Shown: positions 1 to 6,515, counted from the stretch's first letter. The stretch is 15,633 nucleotides of DNA from Acidimicrobiia bacterium (GCA_019247975.1 JAFBAD010000085.1:1-15633); one strand, 5' to 3'. Notes: generated by a model not told the origin, from the sequence alone. Translations and numbers: made by a program.

Positions 1-174
1 GAGCCGGTCGCGCTGGTGCTCGGCAGTGAGGCCCACGGCCTGCCTGATGCGGTGACGCCGCTGCTCGACCGGGTGGTGTCCATCCCGATGGCCGGGGACA
101 CGGAGTCCCTGAACGTCGCTGCGGCGGGCGCGATCGTGTGCTTCGAGGTCGCCCGGCAACGGAGAGCACGATGA
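1..174 (+). CDS. SpoU/TrmH-family RNA 2'-O-methyltransferase, C-terminal part (5' end outside window)
   Basis: This is the last 57 residues of a SPOUT-class RNA ribose methyltransferase, which uses S-adenosylmethionine to methylate a 2'-hydroxyl in rRNA or tRNA. Two late family motifs are visible: LVLGSEAHGLP (residues 5-15 of the fragment, SAM-binding knot) and IPMAGDTESLNVAAAGAI (the ESLNV motif that closes the knot). The protein ends in a basic tail (ARQRRAR). The frame is open from base 1, so the start lies upstream. The stop TGA overlaps the next gene's ATG (ATGA, 171-174), which suggests translational coupling. In mycobacteria a tsnR/SpoU gene lies a few genes upstream of pheS, so the location fits. 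The exact target RNA cannot be told from this fragment, hence no gene symbol. Family is confident; specificity is not. Confidence 0.88.
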   Translation, partial: EPVALVLGSEAHGLPDAVTPLLDRVVSIPMAGDTESLNVAAAGAIVCFEVARQRRAR

Positions 175-884
175 GCGACGACGACGCAGCGCCGGATGCA
201 GCTGGCGCGGCGATGGAGATCGTGGCCACGGTCAGCCACGAGCTGCGCAGCCCGCTCACGTCGATCAAGGGGTACACCGCGCTGCTGCTGAGCCGGTGGG
301 ACCGCATCACCGACGACCAGAAGCAGATGATGCTCGGGCAGATCCAGCACGACGCCGACCGCGTCACCCGGCTCATCACCGAGCTGCTCGACATCAGCCG
401 GCTCGAGACCGGGCGGCTCTCGCTGCGGCGTGAGCGGGTCGATCTCGCCGAGCTGGTCGGACGGGTCGTCGAGCAGGTGGCGATGGCCCACCCGGAGCTG
501 CGGGCCGACGTCGTCCTCCCGCCCGACCTGCCGCGTGCGTTCGTCGATCCGGACAAGGTCGAGCAGGTGCTCACGAACCTGGTGGAGAACGCGGCCAAGT
601 ACGCGGACCCGCACCGGGTGCGGATCACTGCGACCCACGACGAGGGCGCGGTCGTCGTCGCGGTCGAGGACCACGGCGAGGGCATCTCGGCCGAGGATCT
701 GCCGCGGCTGTTCGACCGCTTCTTCCGGCGTGACCAGGCGCAGCCGACGGGCACGGGTCTCGGGCTCTGGATCAGCCGGGCGCTCGCGGAAGCCCACGGC
801 GGTTCGCTGACCGCGACGTCCGAGCCGGGCGAGGGATCGGTGTTCCGCTTCGAGCTGCCATTGAACTTGCCCGGGAACGGGTGA
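171..884 (+). CDS. Small sensor-less histidine kinase (HisKA + HATPase_c only)
   Basis: The 237-residue product consists almost entirely of a histidine kinase catalytic core. The H-box is VSHELRSPLTSIKGY with phospho-acceptor His23. The dimerisation helices run to about residue 85. The ATP-binding domain has an N-box (NLVENAAKYA, Asn136/Asn140), G1 box (EDHGEGI, Asp167), F-box (LFDRFFR, about 180-186) and G2 box (GTGLGLW, 194-200). About 20 acidic/alanine-rich residues precede the H-box, with no membrane segment and no PAS, GAF or HAMP domain, so it should be soluble and must receive any signal from a partner. ATG 171 is preferred over an upstream GTG at 138, because it gives a 4-nt overlap with the methyltransferase gene and the upstream codons lie inside that gene. 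No response regulator is encoded in the window, so the partner is unknown. All catalytic residues appear intact. Confidence 0.9.
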   Translation: MSDDDAAPDAAGAAMEIVATVSHELRSPLTSIKGYTALLLSRWDRITDDQKQMMLGQIQHDADRVTRLITELLDISRLETGRLSLRRERVDLAELVGRVVEQVAMAHPELRADVVLPPDLPRAFVDPDKVEQVLTNLVENAAKYADPHRVRITATHDEGAVVVAVEDHGEGISAEDLPRLFDRFFRRDQAQPTGTGLGLWISRALAEAHGGSLTATSEPGEGSVFRFELPLNLPGNG

Positions 885-904
885 TCCGTCACTGTTCGCA
901 GACC

Positions 905-1903
905 ATGATCGACGAGATCGCGAGGCTGACCGAGGACGCTGAGCGCGGCGCTGCCGCGGCGTCGGGCCTCGACGACCTGCAGGCGGTCGAGACGTCGCTG
1001 CTCGGCAAGAAGGGCGCCGTCAGCGGCATCAAGCGGCAGCTGGGCGGCCTCGACGAGGACGATCGCAAGCGGATCGGCCGTGCGCTCCACGAGGCGCAGC
1101 AGCAGGTGCAGTCGATCCTGACCGCCCGCCGGGACGAGCTGTCGAGCGCGGCCCGTCGCGAGAGCCTGGCGTCCGAGCGCATGGACCTCACGGAGGTGCG
1201 ACCCGGCCACGACGCCGGTCACCTCCACCTGGTCACCCAGGTCATCGAGGAGCTTGAGGACGTGTTCGTCGGGCTCGGGTTCACGGTGGCCGAGGGGCCC
1301 GAGGTCGAAGACGACTGGCACAACTTCACCGCGCTCAACTTCGGCGAGCACCACCCGGCCCGCGACATGCAGGACACGTTCTTCGTCGCACTCGGTGGGC
1401 CGCGCGAGGTCGTGATGCGGACCCACACCTCACCGGTGCAGATCCGGGTGATGACCGATCAGCCCCCGCCGATCTACTCGATCATGCCGGGGCGGGTGTT
1501 CCGCAACGAGGCCACCGACTCGACCCACCTCGCGGTGTTCCACCAGCTCGAGTGCCTGGTGGTGGACGAGGGCATCACGTTCGGGCACCTGGCCGGCACC
1601 ATCGAGGCCTTCATCCACGCGTTCATGGGCGAGGAGTACTCGATCCGCCTGCGCCCCTCGTACTTCCCGTTCACCGAGCCGTCGGCCGAGCTCGACGTGC
1701 AGCGTCCCGATGGGAGCTGGCTCGAGCTGGGCGGCTGCGGCATGGTCCACCCCAACGTGTTGAGCAACTGCGGCATCGACCCCGAGCGCTGGAGCGGCTT
1801 CGCGTTCGGGTTCGGCCTCGACCGCCTCGCCCTCGCCCGCTACGGCGTCGCCGACCTCCGTGAGGTGATGTCGACCGACATCCGCTTCCTGAGCCAGTTC
1901 TGA
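905..1903 (+). CDS. pheS: Phenylalanine--tRNA ligase alpha subunit
   Basis: Catalytic subunit of the alpha2-beta2 class II synthetase that charges tRNA-Phe; 332 residues from ATG 905 (E. coli is 327). The N-terminal coiled-coil arm carries the usual LLGKKGAVSGI segment near residue 33. Next come RPGHDAGHLHLVTQ and the region around GPEVEDDWHNFTALNF. Motif 2 is about 196-216 (GRVFRNEATDSTHLAVFHQ), followed by RPSYFPFTEPSAELDV and GGCGMVHPNVL. Motif 3 is GFAFGFGLDRLALARYG, ending in DIRFLSQF at the C-terminus. An in-frame GTG at 881 would add eight residues and give a GTGA overlap with the kinase gene. I chose ATG 905 because it aligns the LGKKG position with E. coli PheS, but neither start has a clear Shine-Dalgarno sequence. 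The stop shares one base with the pheT start (TGATG). Motif 3 has Asp where E. coli and M. tuberculosis, as I recall them, have Glu before Arg. Confidence 0.96.
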   Translation: MIDEIARLTEDAERGAAAASGLDDLQAVETSLLGKKGAVSGIKRQLGGLDEDDRKRIGRALHEAQQQVQSILTARRDELSSAARRESLASERMDLTEVRPGHDAGHLHLVTQVIEELEDVFVGLGFTVAEGPEVEDDWHNFTALNFGEHHPARDMQDTFFVALGGPREVVMRTHTSPVQIRVMTDQPPPIYSIMPGRVFRNEATDSTHLAVFHQLECLVVDEGITFGHLAGTIEAFIHAFMGEEYSIRLRPSYFPFTEPSAELDVQRPDGSWLELGGCGMVHPNVLSNCGIDPERWSGFAFGFGLDRLALARYGVADLREVMSTDIRFLSQF

Positions 1904-4254
1904 TGAAGACCTTGCTCTCCTGGCTCCAGGAGTTCGCGCCCTTCCCGGACGACCCCGACCTGATCGGCGACACGTTCACCCGCCTCGGCACGCCGGTCGA
2001 GGAGGTCACTCACCTCGGTGACGAGTGGGACGGCATCGTGGTCGCGCGGGTCGAAGGCCTGCGCGAGCACCCGAACGCCGACAAGGTGCAGCTGGTCGAC
2101 GTCGACGCGGGCGACGGGCCGATCCAGATCGTGTGCGGCGCGTTCAACATGGCCGTCGGCGACCTCGTCCCGCTGGCCACCGTGGGCACGACGATGCCCG
2201 GCGGCATGGAGATCGGACGGCGCAAGCTGCGGGGCGAGCTGTCCAACGGGATGCTCTGCTCGAGCCGCGAGCTCGGCCTGAGCGACGAGCACTCGGGCAT
2301 CCGCGTGCTCGACGTCAGCTCCGCACCCGGCACGCCGCTGGCCGACGCGCTCGGGGTCGTGCGCGACGTGCTGTGGGACCTCGAGGTGAACCCGAACCGC
2401 CCCGACGCGATGTGCGTCGCCGGTCTCGCGCGCGACGCGGCCGCCGCGCTGGATCTTCCGTTCACCCTGCCCGACCCGAAGGTGACGCCGACCGGTTCGG
2501 CCGCCGCCGATGCGCTCACCATCGACATCGCCGATCCCGACCTGTGCGGCCGGTTCGGGGCGTGGGTGCTCCGCAACGTCTCGATCGGCGCGTCGCCGGG
2601 CTGGATGCAGCGGCGACTGCTCGCCCTGGGCATGCGGCCGATCAACGCGCTCGTCGACATCTCGAACTACGTGATGCTCGAGCTCGGCCAGCCCAACCAC
2701 CCCTACGACCTCGGGCTGGTGCCGGGTGGCGGGCTGGTCGTGCGCCGAGCCCGGGCGGGTGAGCAGCTCGAGACGCTCGACGGCGTGGTCCGCACCTTCA
2801 CCACCGAGGATCTCCTCATCTGCGACGCGGAGCAGCACCCGGTCGGCATCGCCGGCGTGATGGGCGGCGCGTCGTGCGAGATCAGCGCGACGACCACCGA
2901 CGTGCTGCTCGAGATGGCCTGGTTCCAGCCGTGGGCGGTGAGCCGGACCTCGCGCCGGCTCGGGCTCCGCACCGAGGCCTCGGCCCGGTTCGAGAAGGGC
3001 TGCGACCCCCAGGTGATCCCGCTCGCCGCGGCCCGCTTCTGCGCGCTGGCCGCCGACATCTGCGGAGCCACCACCGCACCGGGAGCGGTGATCGCCGAGG
3101 GCGAGCTCCCGGCTCGGCCGCCGGTGCGGACCCGCACCGCGCGAGTCAACGCGCTGCTGGGCACCGACCTGTCGGCCGACCAGATCCGGGCCGAGCTGGA
3201 ACCGATCGGGTTCTCGTGCGCGGCGGCAGGCGACGACCAGGACGTCACCGTCCCGTCGTGGCGCTACGACTGCGAGGTCGAGATCGACATCGTGGAGGAG
3301 GTCGCTCGCCACTGGGGCTACGACCGGATCGAGCGCCGGGCGCTCACCAAGGAGCGGACGGGCCGGCTGACCCCCACGCAGAAGACCCGCCGGGAGGTCC
3401 GGCGGCTGCTGAAGTCGCAGGGTCTGGCTGAGGTCATGCCGCTGCCCTTCCTCGCGCCGGGCGACCTCGAGCGGTGCGGGCTGGAGCCGGTCGGCATCGA
3501 GCTGCGCAACCCGATGGTGGCCGAGGAGTCCATCCTGCGGACGTCGTTGCGGCCCGGTCTCCTCGCCGCGGCCGCACTGAACGAGTCCCGTCGCTCGGCC
3601 GGCGTGGCGTTCTTCGAGATCGGCCACGTCTTCCTGCCCGCGCCCGACGGCCAGCTGCTACCCGACGAGCGTGAGCACGTCGCGGTGCTGCTCGCCGGCC
3701 GTGAGGCGCCCGCTGCGGTGGAGGCCTGGCTCGTGCTGGCCGACCTGCTCCGGGTCGAGGCGCCGGCTGTCACGAACGAGTCGCTCCCGGGCCTGCATCC
3801 CGGCCGCAGCGCGACGGCGACCGTCGCGGGGAGCGCGGTCGGTGTGGTCGGCGAGATCGACCCGGGTGTGCTCGAGGCGTACGGGATCGGCGAGCGGGTG
3901 GCCTGGGTCGAGCTCGACCTGGGGGCGCTGCTGCACGGGCCGCGCCGACCCGAGTCGGCCCGCCCGGTGAGCCGGTACCCGTCGAGCGACATCGACCTCG
4001 CGTTCGACGCTCCCGACGTGATCAGTGCCATCGACGTCGAGCGGACGCTGGCCGGCACCGACCCGCTGGTGTGGTCGGTCGAGCTGTTCGACACCTTCCG
4101 GGGGGAGCAGCTCGGCGAGGGCCGGCGCAGCCTCGCCTACCACGTCCGCCTGCAGGCCGACGACCGCACCCTCACCGACGAAGAGGTCGCCGCCGCCCGC
4201 ACCGCGCTCGTCGCGGCGGCCGAGTCCGAACACGGCGTGACCCTCAGGGGCTGA
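1903..4254 (+). CDS. pheT: Phenylalanine--tRNA ligase beta subunit
   Basis: Beta subunit of phenylalanyl-tRNA synthetase, 783 residues, full length for the family. It binds tRNA and edits misactivated tyrosine. Domains in order: an OB-fold tRNA-binding domain at about 40-150 (VEGLREHPNADKVQ, IVCGAFN, LRGELSNGMLCSSRELG); the B3/B4 editing domain at about 215-385 (INALVDISNYVMLELGQPNH, GVMGGASCEIS, RTEASARFEKGCDP); a B5 domain at about 405-475 (VPSWRYDCEVEIDIVEEVAR); a catalytic-like core; and a ferredoxin-fold anticodon-binding domain from about 689 (SRYPSSDIDLAF) to the end (LTDEEVAAARTAL). The ATG overlaps the pheS stop by one base, so the subunits are probably made in step by translational coupling. 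The gene is followed by a hairpin at 4276-4318, which fits this being the last gene of the operon. Confidence 0.97.
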   Translation: MKTLLSWLQEFAPFPDDPDLIGDTFTRLGTPVEEVTHLGDEWDGIVVARVEGLREHPNADKVQLVDVDAGDGPIQIVCGAFNMAVGDLVPLATVGTTMPGGMEIGRRKLRGELSNGMLCSSRELGLSDEHSGIRVLDVSSAPGTPLADALGVVRDVLWDLEVNPNRPDAMCVAGLARDAAAALDLPFTLPDPKVTPTGSAAADALTIDIADPDLCGRFGAWVLRNVSIGASPGWMQRRLLALGMRPINALVDISNYVMLELGQPNHPYDLGLVPGGGLVVRRARAGEQLETLDGVVRTFTTEDLLICDAEQHPVGIAGVMGGASCEISATTTDVLLEMAWFQPWAVSRTSRRLGLRTEASARFEKGCDPQVIPLAAARFCALAADICGATTAPGAVIAEGELPARPPVRTRTARVNALLGTDLSADQIRAELEPIGFSCAAAGDDQDVTVPSWRYDCEVEIDIVEEVARHWGYDRIERRALTKERTGRLTPTQKTRREVRRLLKSQGLAEVMPLPFLAPGDLERCGLEPVGIELRNPMVAEESILRTSLRPGLLAAAALNESRRSAGVAFFEIGHVFLPAPDGQLLPDEREHVAVLLAGREAPAAVEAWLVLADLLRVEAPAVTNESLPGLHPGRSATATVAGSAVGVVGEIDPGVLEAYGIGERVAWVELDLGALLHGPRRPESARPVSRYPSSDIDLAFDAPDVISAIDVERTLAGTDPLVWSVELFDTFRGEQLGEGRRSLAYHVRLQADDRTLTDEEVAAARTALVAAAESEHGVTLRG

Positions 4255-4275
4255 CCCTCAGCCCCACATCCGCAC

Positions 4276-4318
4276 ATTGGCCCGGTTCCCCGCGCTATGC
4301 GCGGACAACCCGGCCAAT
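4276..4318 (+). terminator. Imperfect hairpin downstream of pheT, probable terminator
   Basis: Arms ATTGGCCCGGTT (4276-4287) and AACCCGGCCAAT (4307-4318) pair over 12 positions with one C-C mismatch. Inside them CCGCGC (4290-4295) and GCGCGG (4299-4304) pair perfectly around a TAT loop, so 17 of 18 positions pair. The following bases are only TT then C (4319-4321), so there is no real U-tract, a form often seen in GC-rich actinobacteria. It begins 21 bases after the pheT stop and ends 42 bases before the PhzF-type gene. Termination is inferred from structure and position; a copy of an interspersed palindromic repeat is an alternative. Confidence 0.6.
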
Positions 4319-4347
4319 TTCGCCGCTGGGGCGGCGGATCGGGCCCG

Positions 4348-4353
4348 TACGGT
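4348..4353 (+). promoter_or_regulatory. Possible -10 element for a leaderless PhzF-type gene
   Basis: TACGGT matches the actinobacterial TANNNT -10 pattern and ends 7 bases before the ATG at 4361. That would place the transcription start at or one base before the start codon. No Shine-Dalgarno sequence precedes this ATG, which agrees with a leaderless message. No -35 element is recognisable, so this is a weak call. Confidence 0.35.
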
Positions 4354-4360
4354 GCGCTCG

Positions 4361-5179
4361 ATGGACCGACGGTTCGCGCAGGTGGACGTGTTCGGCGCGG
4401 CACCGCTGCTGGGCAATCCGGTCGCAGTGGTGCTCGACGGTGAGGGGCTGAGCGACGCGGACATGGCCTCGATCGCGCGGTGGACGAACCTGTCGGAGAC
4501 GACGTTCGTGCTGCCGCCCACCGATCCCGGGGCCGACTACCGCGTGCGCATCCTCACGCCGGCCTCGGAGCTCGACTTCGCCGGGCACCCGACCCTCGGC
4601 ACCTGCCATGCGTGGCTCGCCGCCGGAGGGACGCCGGCGGCCGGCGACGTGGTCGTCCAGCAGTCGGCCGCAGGGCTGGTGCGGGTCCGCAGAGGGGAGC
4701 GGCTGGCGTTCGCCGCCCCGCCGTCGACCCGCACCGCACCGGGCCCGGCCGTCGCCGACGCGGTCGCAGGTGCGCTCGGCATCGACCCTGCGGTGATCGT
4801 CGGTTCGGCGGTCCTCGACAACGGCACCGACTGGTTCGCGCTCGAGCTGGTGGACGCGGATCGCGTGCTCGCCATCGAGCCGGACCACGCCGCCCTGCAG
4901 TCGCTTCCGAAGGTGGGGGTGGTCGGCCTGACCGACGCAGGACTGGTGGCTCGAGCCTTCGCCGCATCGGCGGGCGTGCCCGAGGACCCGGTCACCGGGA
5001 GCCTGCAGGCGAGCGTCGCGCAGTGGCTGATGGACGAAGGACGGGTGCCGGCGAGCTACGTCGCATCGCAGGGCACGTGCATCGGTCGCGACGGCGAGGT
5101 CCACGTCGACCGTGACGGCAGCGACGTGTGGATCGGGGGAGCGACCGTGACGGTCATCGAGGGCTCGCTCTCGCGGTGA
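4361..5179 (+). CDS. PhzF-family isomerase/epimerase-like protein
   Basis: 272-residue member of the PhzF superfamily, which shares the two-lobed diaminopimelate-epimerase fold but lacks its catalytic cysteines. The N-terminal lobe opens with FAQVDVFGAAPLLGNPVAVV. Glu46 in NLSETTFV corresponds to the catalytic acid (Glu45) of Pseudomonas PhzF. ILTPASELDFAGHPTLGT (about residues 62-80) is the family signature, and the matching C-terminal-lobe motif is EDPVTGSLQASVAQWL. The only phenazine-type gene here is this one, so the substrate is unknown; most PhzF-like proteins outside phenazine clusters are uncharacterised. ATG 4361 was chosen because family homology begins three residues later; a longer TTG-started reading from 4277 would run through the pheT hairpin. 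It is convergent with the secreted-protein gene, and its stop codon lies in the loop region of the shared hairpin at 5158-5192. Confidence 0.92.
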   Translation: MDRRFAQVDVFGAAPLLGNPVAVVLDGEGLSDADMASIARWTNLSETTFVLPPTDPGADYRVRILTPASELDFAGHPTLGTCHAWLAAGGTPAAGDVVVQQSAAGLVRVRRGERLAFAAPPSTRTAPGPAVADAVAGALGIDPAVIVGSAVLDNGTDWFALELVDADRVLAIEPDHAALQSLPKVGVVGLTDAGLVARAFAASAGVPEDPVTGSLQASVAQWLMDEGRVPASYVASQGTCIGRDGEVHVDRDGSDVWIGGATVTVIEGSLSR

Positions 5180-5192
5180 GAGCGAGCCCTCG
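5158..5192. terminator. Perfect 15-bp hairpin between convergent genes, bidirectional terminator
   Basis: GAGGGCTCGCTCTC (5159-5172) and GAGAGCGAGCCCTC (5178-5191) are exact reverse complements around the 5-base loop GCGGT. C5158 and G5192 add a 15th pair. The hairpin contains the last codons and stop (5177-5179) of the PhzF-type gene and lies 21 bases past the stop of the opposing gene, so it can act on both transcripts. There is no U-tract on either strand. Termination is inferred from symmetry and placement. Confidence 0.8.
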
Positions 5193-5213
5193 GACGACCC
5201 GGGGAGGACCGGC

Positions 5214-6368
5214 CTAGAGGTCGATGCGCACGATCGAGCCGGGCTGGAGGCCGGAGCCGGCCGGCGGGTGGGCCGGGGAGACGCTCCAGTTCGACACCCA
5301 GATCGAGTTGCCTTCGCTGGCGAAGCCGTTCGTGAAGCTGAGGCCCTTGGCGACCACGACCGGCTTGGTGCTGTGCGGTGCGACGCGGACCACCGCGCCG
5401 GTGAACGGCTGGAAGCTCTCGAACCCGAGGGTCGAGAACTCGCTCGCGTAGAACTGCCCGTTCACGAAGCCGCAGCCGGTGACCGCGGTGAGGCCGCTGG
5501 CCCAGACGGTCGGCTTCTGTCCGGGGACCACCCGCCACACCACCGATGCGCCGGGACCGTTGCCCCCGCCGGTCAGCTCGCCGATGTAGAGCGCGCCGTC
5601 CGGGCCACGGTCGAGGCAGGTCGGGACCGAGTCCGAGACGCGCGGGTTCGGGATGAACGCCTGGACGCTCACGTTGCCGTTGGGAAGCACGCGATCGAGC
5701 GTGTTCGACGCGGCGTCGACCACCCAGTGGGTCTGGCCCTCGGTGAGGATCCCGTACGGGTCGCAGTCAGGGAACTGACCGGGGACGAGGTGGGTGTGGC
5801 CTTGGCTCCAGGTCCAGTCGAACCCTCCGACGCCGCCCTTCTCCGAGACGCGGTCCGGACCCTCGACCTTCAGGACCTGTCCGGCCTGAGAAGCGACCGA
5901 GTCGACCAGGCTCGAAGGGAACGCCCCGGCCGGCAGCCCTCGGACCTGCTGCGGGCAGCTGGTGATGACGGTGAAGATGCTGCCGTCGGCGTTGCGGGAC
6001 ATGCCGTCGGGACCGGTCGCGGCGACGCCGCCGGTGTCCGAGAGGGACGCGAGGCCGCTCACGATGCGGTGGTGACCCGGCCCGGTCTTGCTCGCAACGC
6101 TGATGCCACCGGTCATGCCGGGGCAGATGTTGCCTTCGTCGCCGCCGACGCACTTCGGACCGCCCTTGCCTGCTTCGGCCACGAACAGCCGACCATCCGC
6201 GCCGACGACGATGTCGCGCGGGTTGTCATAGCCCTGCGAGATGGTCCTCCACGTCGCACCGGACGACGACGACGCCGATGCGGGCACCGACGCAGACGTC
6301 AGCGCCAGCCCGACCATCGCGGTCGCCGCGAGAGCGATGCGGAACACCCGGCCAGTAGCACCCTTCAT
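5214..6368 (-). CDS. Secreted ScyD/ScyE-family beta-propeller protein
   Basis: 384-residue exported protein. A signal peptide is clear: a basic start (MKGATGRVFR), a hydrophobic core (IALAATAMVGLAL), and a likely cleavage after ASA near residue 32. The rest carries the ScyD/ScyE-type propeller pattern: DNPRDIVVGADGRLFVAEAG (49-67), VSGLASLSDTGG, DCDPYGILTEG followed by WVVDAASNTLDRVLP, VPTCLDRGPDGALYIGELTG, SVVWRVVPGQKPTVWASGLT, and a C-terminal GSIVRIDL. ScyD and ScyE are named from cyanobacterial scytonemin clusters, but relatives are common in actinobacteria with no known role, so I do not infer pigment synthesis. Six cysteines (73, 82, 138, 202, 251, 299) could form disulfides outside the cell. 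The start ATG at 6368 has a good ribosome-binding site, AAAGGGG. An open frame continues upstream to about 7376 but is only the antisense of argC. The gene is divergent from argC. Confidence 0.9.
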   Translation of the reverse strand: MKGATGRVFRIALAATAMVGLALTSASVPASASSSSGATWRTISQGYDNPRDIVVGADGRLFVAEAGKGGPKCVGGDEGNICPGMTGGISVASKTGPGHHRIVSGLASLSDTGGVAATGPDGMSRNADGSIFTVITSCPQQVRGLPAGAFPSSLVDSVASQAGQVLKVEGPDRVSEKGGVGGFDWTWSQGHTHLVPGQFPDCDPYGILTEGQTHWVVDAASNTLDRVLPNGNVSVQAFIPNPRVSDSVPTCLDRGPDGALYIGELTGGGNGPGASVVWRVVPGQKPTVWASGLTAVTGCGFVNGQFYASEFSTLGFESFQPFTGAVVRVAPHSTKPVVVAKGLSFTNGFASEGNSIWVSNWSVSPAHPPAGSGLQPGSIVRIDL

Positions 6369-6374
6369 GGGAGG

Positions 6375-6381
6375 CCCCTTT
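6375..6381 (-). promoter_or_regulatory. Ribosome-binding site of the ScyD/ScyE-family gene
   Basis: On the minus strand AAAGGGG lies 6 bases before the ATG at 6368. It fixes the start of the secreted protein and separates it from the long spurious upstream extension of the same frame. Confidence 0.7.
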
Positions 6382-6382
6382 C

Positions 6383-6402
6383 GGACGGTCCAGCGACCGT
6401 CC
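6383..6402. repeat. Perfect 8-bp inverted repeat in the leader of the ScyD/ScyE-family gene
   Basis: GGACGGTC (6383-6390) and GACCGTCC (6395-6402) are exact reverse complements separated by CAGC. On the minus strand the repeat ends one base before the ribosome-binding site, 14 bases ahead of the ATG. It could be a transcription-factor operator or an mRNA stem-loop controlling translation; the sequence alone does not decide. Confidence 0.6.
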
Positions 6403-6462
6403 CCAGCGTGTGATCGTCGGCCTAACCTCGCGCCGCCGGGGTGCCCTGGCGAGGCCCCGGCT

Positions 6463-6478
6463 TTCAGCTGGTGTTCAG
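6463..6478 (+). repeat. Direct repeat of TTCAG with 11-bp spacing upstream of argC
   Basis: TTCAG occurs at 6463-6467 and 6474-6478, start to start 11 bp, about one helical turn, and directly abuts the argC -35 element. It could be a binding site on one face of the DNA, but five-base repeats can arise by chance. Confidence 0.3.
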
Positions 6479-6509
6479 TTGCATATCCATGCATGGCTAC
6501 GTATAGGCT
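6479..6509 (+). promoter_or_regulatory. argC promoter, probably giving a leaderless transcript
   Basis: TTGCAT (6479-6484) resembles a -35 element. The -10 could be TATAGG (6502-6507, 17-bp spacer) or TAGGCT (6504-6509, TANNNT type, 19-bp spacer). TAGGCT ends exactly 7 bases before the argC ATG at 6516, the distance expected when transcription starts on the A of the start codon. The lack of a Shine-Dalgarno sequence before argC agrees with this. Confidence 0.5.
6480..6493. promoter_or_regulatory. ArgR operator (ARG box) upstream of argC
   Basis: TGCAT-ATCC-ATGCA is a perfect inverted repeat of 5-bp arms around 4 bp. This is the same geometry as the E. coli ARG box core TGAAT-N4-ATTCA. From memory, actinobacterial ARG boxes favour TGCAT half-sites. 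It lies between the -35 and -10 elements of the argC promoter, where a bound repressor would block RNA polymerase, and argR is encoded in the operon downstream. CCATGCATGG (6487-6496) is also a palindrome inside the same stretch. A clear second box at the usual 2-3 bp distance is not visible. Confidence 0.7.
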
Positions 6510-6515
6510 GGGTTG

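Noticed and set aside
881..904. GTG 881 as the pheS start
   Set aside because: It fits the operon's GTGA overlap habit, but the eight extra residues do not match the family. ATG 905 gives the expected N-terminal length. The choice is not certain.
1840..3627. A 595-codon open frame on the minus strand
   Set aside because: It lies opposite pheT, is full of Arg/Ala/Asp/His in a low-complexity pattern and shows no domain. GC-rich codon bias opens such antisense frames.
4277..4360. Longer start of the PhzF-type protein
   Set aside because: The 28 extra codons run through the pheT hairpin and show no family similarity. ATG 4361 starts right at the conserved N-terminus.
6403..6478. A -10/-35 promoter for the ScyD/ScyE-type gene on the minus strand
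   Set aside because: I found no TANNNT hexamer with sensible spacing. A promoter must exist nearby, but I cannot place it.
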